Assembly: GCA_964367935.1 (NCBI GenBank)
Contig: CAYIYZ010000006.1
Location: 62,001-126,000 of the forward strand
Length of the DNA: 64,000 bases
Direction of reading: 5' to 3'
Origin: Scatomorpha sp964367935
Lineage (GTDB): Bacteria; Bacillota; Clostridia; Oscillospirales; Oscillospiraceae
Shown: positions 60,301-64,000 of the stretch, one piece after another
Layout: the number at the start of each line of letters is the position of its first letter
Position numbering within the stretch: position 1 is the stretch's first letter
The notes under the pieces: model-generated
Told to the model about the DNA's origin: nothing
Databases searched by the model: none
Seen by the model: the letters and a program-made list of their open reading frames with translations, nothing else
Translations under genes and position numbers: made by a program

Positions 60301-62921
60301 ATGCATTGGGCGACATGTCTGAAATTCACGTAACCATGGAGAGTAGCGCTCGCCCTGTAGACGTAGCGGTGGGTGCGACGTCTCCGGCTTACACCATCAC
60401 AAACTCTGACCTTGCGCATATAATCAGCGAAGTGGGGGAAACACATACGCTCAACAGCAACAGCAACAAAATCTACATCAAAGGACCGCAACCCACAGAC
60501 CCAACAGGCAACGGTCTCACAGGCCACGAAACATGGCAAGTGTTAGGCGCAGACCCCTCAACAATCGACTACTCTGACAACAACACAGCCTATGTTTTCT
60601 TAGCCGACGATGTACAATTAACCACAAACATCACGGTAGCCGATGGGCAGACCCTACACCTGCACCTCAACGACAAAGTCCTAAAGGGCACAGGCGACGG
60701 CTCGGTCATCACCGTAAACGGAACAGGTGAGCTATACCTCTACGACGTGACAAGCGGCACGACAAAATACTGGAACGGCACAACGATTGTGACTGCAGAT
60801 GATGGAGACGACCTCGCTTTCACCGGCGGCGCAATCACGGGCGGCACGGGGACATTACAAAACAACGGTTTTTATCGAGGTGGCGGCATTTTCAGCGAAG
60901 GCTCTGTCACCATGTACGGTGGCAACATCGTTGGTAACAAAATAATCGGCGTCTACACCGGTGGCGGCGGTGTGGCTGTCATAGGTTCTACTGCTGTCTT
61001 TAATATGAGCGGGGGTAGTATCGTAGGCAATACATCCGCTGGTGGTGGCGGTGTATATTTAGAGGGTTGGGCAGAAATGGATATGAGCGGTTCTGCTTTC
61101 ATTGGCTACAATGAGGCGCCTGCTTCCCAGGGCGGCGGCGTTTATATAAACGACGATTCAACCGTTACCATGCGTGGGGGCGCTGAAATCAGTCACAATA
61201 CAGCAGGTCGAGGCGGCGGCGGTATATACATCGTCTCCGACGGCATATTGAATATGCAGGGCGGCTCTATCACAGACAACACGTCAGGTTGGGACGGTGG
61301 TGGCGGTGTGTATGTTTTGGCTACGATCAACCTAAGCGGTGACGTGCGCATTACAAACAACACCGAGGTCACAGCTGATGGCACAACAGCAAACAATGTT
61401 TCTTTGGGCAGTAACAACACCATCACGCTGACGGACGAATTGGGCGCAAATGCCCAAATAGGCGTGACGACCGCAAGCGACCCGACTGCCGACAGTGCTG
61501 TAGACGTGGCGATGGGAGGAACGCCTTCGGCGTACACGATAACAGACGATGACCTTGCAAAATTCAGCTCCGACAACAATCAAGGTACACTTTCGCTTGA
61601 CGCGACAAACAACAAAATCGTCCTCGGCGTGTATGTGCCGCCCTCGACCGGTGGCGGCGGATCGGGCACAACTGAGCCCGAAGTAGACGAGGATGGCACA
61701 GTCGAAACGACAGTGGACGTAAGCAGCTCCACGCAGGACGGCTCTACCACAGCGCAGGTGGACAAAGACGCTATAACCGACGCCCTCGAAAAAGGCACAG
61801 CGTCACTCGAGGACGCAAAGGAGGGCGAGACGGAGGCAAAACTTGTCGTCACCATAGACATTCCGACCACGTCCGACACAACGGAAGTCATCACGGAGCT
61901 CCCCATAGATAGCATGACGGAGCTGTCAGGCAGTGCGGCTGAGGAGCTGAGAGTTGAGAGCGATAAGGGCACGGTTACATTTGACAAAACCGCTTTGGAT
62001 TCAATCGCCAAGCAGGCTGAGGAGCTAAAAGAGACAGAGGACGATGTCCTAAAGCTCGTAGTCCGCAAGGTGGAGGACAAAGCAGAGCTCACAGATGAGC
62101 AACAGGAGATAGTAGGCGAGAGCCCCGTGTATGAACTGTACCTCGAAGTGGGCGGCAAGCGTATCACCGATTTCGGCGGCGGCACAGTGACCGTCGAAAT
62201 TCCCGAAGCTCTGCGCACTGAGGATGCTGAGAACCTCAAGGTCTACTTCGTAGACGACGAGGGTAAAATCTATGCTGTGGCGGCAACCTACGATGCGGAA
62301 GCAGGCACGGTCACCTTCGTGACCACGCATTTCTCGTATTACCTTATCACCACGCAAACCATGTTTGTAACACTACCTTTCACGGACGTGAGTGCAGAGG
62401 ACTGGTTCTATGAAGCTGTGCAGTATGTTTATCAGACAGAACTTATGAGTGGCACATCGGAGACGACCTTTGAGCCGAATTTAGGCACGACACGAGCCAT
62501 GATAGTGACCATATTGTATCGCTTAGAGGGCACACCCGAAACAGCGTACTCGAATGTGTTTGAGGACGTTGCGGATGGTATGTGGTACTCCGAAGCCGTC
62601 ATATGGGCGGCGGAGAACGGTGTGGTAACAGGCTACGGCAACGGCATGTTCGGTCCCGACGATAATATCACTCGTGAGCAGCTTGCGGCGATGCTCTACC
62701 GTTACGGTGAGTATAAAGGCTATGACCTTAGCGCAACGGCTGACATTACGACTTTCGTAGACGGTGATACCGTATCCGATTGGGCGACTGTGAACATGCA
62801 GTGGGCTATAGGCAGCGGTCTTATCACGGGTAGGGGTGAAAGCACCCTCGCACCGACTGAAGGCGCCACGAGAGGTGAACTCGCCACTGTACTCATGCGT
62901 TATCGTGACTTCGTTAGATAA
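57387..62921 (+). CDS. Giant SLH-anchored surface protein with repeated modules
   Basis: 1,844 residues. Signal peptide about 1-31 (VVLLTLMLSVMLLTTSASA). Four modules (about 36-399, 400-700, 701-1043, 1044-1415) each hold a strand-rich lead (ETWQVLGADPSTIDYSDNN in modules 2-4), then DLAFTGGAITGG-type and MHGGNIVGNKA/GGGV repeats like the Pmp/beta-helix adhesin repeats. A GGGGSG linker near 1420 leads to a beta-rich, acidic region (about 1430-1655), and three SLH motifs end the protein (1663-1844; FTDVSAEDWFYEAVQYVYQ, DVADGMWYSEAVIWAAENG, ITTFVDGDTVSDWATVNMQW). It is exported and bound to cell-wall polymer. Probably an adhesin or surface-layer component. Confidence 0.92.
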   Translation: MKMSKRLVGIPLVVLLTLMLSVMLLTTSASASSWPADRPAELENATWTELPKDDGTLASGNYYIYDYDGVYELTENLTIGDGVTVNLHLNNNILMGSSTNPGSVITVNGGGVLNLYDVIDDNDNDGHEPTDRYWDVSASAIADGTGGADDLAFTGGAITGGDTPNDVYGGGVNVVGTTEGGIATFTMHGGNIVGNKAWQGGGVNAHSDGAGGIFTMNSGSIIGNTSTQSGGGVRVLNSSSIFTINGGSISGNKAGMEGGGIYNYSGTLTMTAGSITDNTATGNGGGVLVVSAANFNLSGDVTITGNTKVDGTTADNVYLSRNKTITLTGALGNSAAIGVTTETAPASAAPVTVATGAGATEASLAKFTSDNDQGILAFDTDKIVLNAHQRPTDHIQNGLTGNETWQVLGEDPSTIDYSDNNTAYVYLNGDVDLASNITVERDQILHLHLNDNIITSNFSGSIIYLDFDSELYLYDVASGTQRHWDGDSIEAGESTTDGHYNFTGGAITGGYVTLGGAGLNINGIATMSGGNIVGNTAPRGGGVAVFNTGTFNMSGGAIIGNTSQVSASDNSSGKGAGVYVQGTFKASGDVTIIGNKRVDGSVISESNVYLIENNTFELGSNLPDGATVGITTERTPTNKEDMIVVSNASPSDLDNFVSDNNQGILRSNYNSAGVYLRGHVPTDSVVDLNGDEDYWDDGELSGNETWQVLGADPSTIDYSDNNTAYVFLNGDANLASNITVSSGQTLYLHLNDNILTGDGSGSVITVNSGGTLYIYDVTSGTARYWNGTAIVTTDDGNDIAFTGGAITGGNSTTNGGGISVGGTFNMYGGNIVGNKASPSGGVGSAGGGINVTGAVTMHGGSIIGNSASGVGGGVSISTGGTLNLIDGTINNNIADAGGGGVYVVTTFNMYGGNIQGNSSGINGVGGGVLVETNGTFNASGDVTITSNTESHASYITASNVYLPTGNTITLTDALGDMSEIHVTMESSARPVDVAVGATSPAYTITNSDLAHIISEVGETHTLNSNSNKIYIKGPQPTDPTGNGLTGHETWQVLGADPSTIDYSDNNTAYVFLADDVQLTTNITVADGQTLHLHLNDKVLKGTGDGSVITVNGTGELYLYDVTSGTTKYWNGTTIVTADDGDDLAFTGGAITGGTGTLQNNGFYRGGGIFSEGSVTMYGGNIVGNKIIGVYTGGGGVAVIGSTAVFNMSGGSIVGNTSAGGGGVYLEGWAEMDMSGSAFIGYNEAPASQGGGVYINDDSTVTMRGGAEISHNTAGRGGGGIYIVSDGILNMQGGSITDNTSGWDGGGGVYVLATINLSGDVRITNNTEVTADGTTANNVSLGSNNTITLTDELGANAQIGVTTASDPTADSAVDVAMGGTPSAYTITDDDLAKFSSDNNQGTLSLDATNNKIVLGVYVPPSTGGGGSGTTEPEVDEDGTVETTVDVSSSTQDGSTTAQVDKDAITDALEKGTASLEDAKEGETEAKLVVTIDIPTTSDTTEVITELPIDSMTELSGSAAEELRVESDKGTVTFDKTALDSIAKQAEELKETEDDVLKLVVRKVEDKAELTDEQQEIVGESPVYELYLEVGGKRITDFGGGTVTVEIPEALRTEDAENLKVYFVDDEGKIYAVAATYDAEAGTVTFVTTHFSYYLITTQTMFVTLPFTDVSAEDWFYEAVQYVYQTELMSGTSETTFEPNLGTTRAMIVTILYRLEGTPETAYSNVFEDVADGMWYSEAVIWAAENGVVTGYGNGMFGPDDNITREQLAAMLYRYGEYKGYDLSATADITTFVDGDTVSDWATVNMQWAIGSGLITGRGESTLAPTEGATRGELATVLMRYRDFVR
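58584..58703 (+). repeat. Intragenic DNA repeat, copy 1 (module 2 lead)
   Basis: About 120 bp, near-identical to 59487-59606 and 60517-60640. It encodes the ETWQVLG to NITV segment. Confidence 0.85.
59487..59606 (+). repeat. Intragenic DNA repeat, copy 2 (module 3 lead)
   Basis: Differs from copy 1 at only a few positions over about 120 bp. Confidence 0.85.
60517..60640 (+). repeat. Intragenic DNA repeat, copy 3 (module 4 lead)
   Basis: Near-identical to copies 1 and 2 over its first 80 bp and diverged towards the 3' end. Confidence 0.8.
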
Positions 62922-62955
62922 ATCATAATTTTAGGGTTTCCTAGCACAACATTTT

Positions 62956-62985
62956 AGGGGTGCTCCGATAAATCGGAGCACCCCT
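62956..62985. repeat. 30-bp direct repeat (left) containing a hairpin
   Basis: Identical to 63189-63218. A 13-bp-stem palindrome (AGGGGTGCTCCGA arm) 34 bp behind the surface-protein stop. Confidence 0.85.
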
Positions 62986-63188
62986 TAGCCTGTCGAAAAA
63001 CAGGTTTTTCGACAAAAGGGGGTTCTCGGCTTGCGAGCCTCGAGCGGAATCGGAGGCGTGTACACGCCCCGCCGCCGATAAAATCTAACATTTTTCTAAA
63101 ATCAGACCAGGCAACTCGCCGTGATTTTAGAAAAATCTTTGCTCGGCAAAGGACGAGGATTCTTAACTATAACTTCTTTGACAGACTG
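62986..63188 (-). mobile_element. 203-bp non-coding element, copy B (inverted)
   Basis: The reverse complement aligns with 38448-38650 over its whole length: same length, a 68-bp identical core, the same four main hairpins, the same terminal CTTTTTGTCGAAAAACCTG and GTTTTTCGACAG strings. In the third stem a T-A pair of copy A is a G-C pair here, although a neighbouring pair is disrupted. It is flanked by exact 30-bp copies of the local hairpin. No reading frame of note. Confidence 0.7.
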
Positions 63189-63225
63189 AGGGGTGCTCCG
63201 ATAAATCGGAGCACCCCTCTATTTT
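63189..63225. terminator. 30-bp direct repeat (right), probable original terminator
   Basis: 63189-63218 is the exact copy of 62956-62985, followed by CTATTTTT. With its T-run it is probably the original terminator of the surface-protein gene, and may also serve the convergent kinase-like gene. Confidence 0.75.
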
Positions 63226-63246
63226 TCGATATGCATAGCTTGAAAT

Positions 63247-63855
63247 TTATTTTCTTAAACTTAGTGCAAGTAAGATGACCTCAACCGCTCCCTTTACGCC
63301 TACTTCCGATGTATCCACACACAAATTGTAGTTTTTCATATCCTCGCAATTTAGTCCCGTATAATGCGCATGGTATTTCGCCCGTGTTTTATCTACAGCC
63401 AAGATTTCCTTTATCATACCCTTCTCACCTTTCGAGCTTCTGTCTTCCGGCACCGCCTCAAAACAACGCTCTACACGAAAGTCCATATTCGAGGAATAAA
63501 TAAAAACTTTGAATGGATTTAGCTCTCTTAAAACGTAGTCAGAGCATCTTCCTATAAACACCGCATCACCTTTTTGCGCTGATTGCTTAATGATCTTGTT
63601 CACTGCAATCTGTAGTTTGTCGGAAGGTGATTGCTGGAAAGTCGTAAAAGTTCTCCCAAAGGTATATCCATAGTTTCTTGTTGCCTTTTCATCATATAGA
63701 TTTATACCGCTCCCCACCATGCCTGTTTCTTCCATGATAGCATTTAGTAATTCCTTGTCGTAATACGCACAATCTAAAGCATCGGCAAGCCTTTTCCCCA
63801 CTTCCCTACCACCACTGCCAAACTGTCTATTGATCGTAATTAGCTTTTTCATCAT
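63247..63855 (-). CDS. Cytidylate-kinase-like family protein
   Basis: About 202 residues. KLITINRQFGSGGREVGKRLADAL is the P-loop region (GSGGREVGK) of the cytidylate-kinase-like family, followed by ALDCAYYDKELL and AVFIGRCSDYVL and the DKTRAKYHAHYTG lid-type segment. These resemble CMP kinase, but their substrate is usually unproven. Start at an ATG pair behind GAGGAGA rather than the GTG three codons upstream. Confidence 0.85.
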   Translation of the reverse strand: MMKKLITINRQFGSGGREVGKRLADALDCAYYDKELLNAIMEETGMVGSGINLYDEKATRNYGYTFGRTFTTFQQSPSDKLQIAVNKIIKQSAQKGDAVFIGRCSDYVLRELNPFKVFIYSSNMDFRVERCFEAVPEDRSSKGEKGMIKEILAVDKTRAKYHAHYTGLNCEDMKNYNLCVDTSEVGVKGAVEVILLALSLRK

Positions 63856-63879
63856 TCTCCTCACTCTCGTAAATCACTT

Positions 63880-64000
63880 TTAGCCCTCTTCTACAATCAG
63901 ACTTTCCGTAAACATTTCCCACACTTTGTGATAGTCCATATCTTTGCCATAGCGTATAGCTGTTTCAATTCCGTCAAGACAAACGTCATAGAAGCTAATA
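63880..64000 (-). CDS. 3' end of a gene continuing beyond the window
   Basis: An open minus-strand frame enters at the right edge and ends with TAA at 63882-63880. The visible 39 residues include FYDVCLDGIETAIRYGKDMD and HKVWEMFTESLIVEEG. The family is not recognised. It ends about 25 bp before the kinase-like gene, so the two are probably in one operon. Confidence 0.55.
   Translation of the reverse strand, partial: ISFYDVCLDGIETAIRYGKDMDYHKVWEMFTESLIVEEG

Noticed and set aside
58584..60640. Regularly spaced near-identical repeats as a CRISPR array
   Set aside because: They are about 120 bp long, 900-1000 bp apart and in frame inside one protein gene.
61580..62239. Long minus-strand frame inside the surface-protein gene
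   Set aside because: Serine- and threonine-rich shadow of the coding strand, with no ribosome site; the plus-strand SLH protein explains the region.
1..64000. CRISPR arrays, prophage genes, toxin-antitoxin pairs or complete insertion sequences
   Set aside because: No short regularly spaced direct repeats, phage structural genes, toxin families or transposase genes were seen on either strand.

Overview
The window looks like a chromosome segment of an anaerobic, endospore-forming Gram-positive bacterium of class Clostridia. Supporting genes are the sporulation and germination genes ylbJ (C-terminal part), spmA-spmB, spoIID and gpr, the monoderm-specific WalR-WalK-WalH-WalI-WalJ cell-wall system, ClpC, a CD1247-type protein beside EF-P, and a secreted protein with SLH anchoring motifs. 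Strong promoters match the sigma-A consensus with 17-bp spacers. I cannot fix the genus. By eye the core genes are of moderate GC, while about 13.2-20.5 kb, 27.3-28.5 kb and 50.8-53.1 kb are more AT-rich.

Layout. 1-11.3 kb: the end of ylbJ, then a long minus-strand block reading (in transcription order) NUDIX hydrolase, walR, walK, walH, walI, murA (own promoter), walJ, rlmH, a small DUF2007-like gene, phosphoglucomutase and a two-gene chromate transporter. 11.4-13.2 kb: smpB, a cyclophilin and ssrA (tmRNA), the trans-translation pair side by side. 13.2-20.5 kb: AT-rich accessory block starting directly behind the tmRNA 3' end, with a Crp/Fnr regulator divergent from a ferredoxin-type protein, a VanRS-like two-component system with an ABC exporter, and a DegV lipid-binding protein. 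20.5-27.2 kb: a complete oppABCDF peptide importer and a PHP-family hydrolase. 27.3-28.4 kb: an ArsR repressor with only a 65-codon stub of its permease. 28.5-37.2 kb: DNA alkylation repair genes (AlkD, AdaA, Ogt, AlkA, UvrA-like protein) with an ATC hydrolase-family gene, a DUF1848 cysteine-rich protein, an SDR and a bacteriohemerythrin.

37.3-50.4 kb: spmAB, a second DegV, MarR, a DUF4358 lipoprotein, rsmI, a TrmN6-like methyltransferase, a 56-residue ferredoxin, clpC, spoIID, a membrane protein, gpr, rpsT, a 47-residue membrane peptide, the CD1247-type protein, efp and tRNA-Leu(UAA). 50.8-53.1 kb: a YdjC/ChbG deacetylase with a GPH sugar symporter. 53.3-57 kb: an EAL phosphodiesterase, then a CsoR-controlled heavy-metal P-type ATPase. 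57.0-62.9 kb: a small VOC protein and a 1,844-residue surface protein with four beta-helix-like modules and three SLH motifs. The window ends with a cytidylate-kinase-like gene and the 3' end of another gene.

The most unusual signal is a 203-bp non-coding element present twice in opposite orientation (38448-38650 and 62986-63188). The copies share a 68-bp identical core that folds into a strong hairpin, and they have related ends. Each copy is bracketed by an exact direct repeat of the local 30-32 bp hairpin found after the neighbouring gene. A degenerate end of the same element abuts a third terminator at 42237-42302. This fits a small non-autonomous mobile element that inserts at intergenic hairpins and duplicates them.
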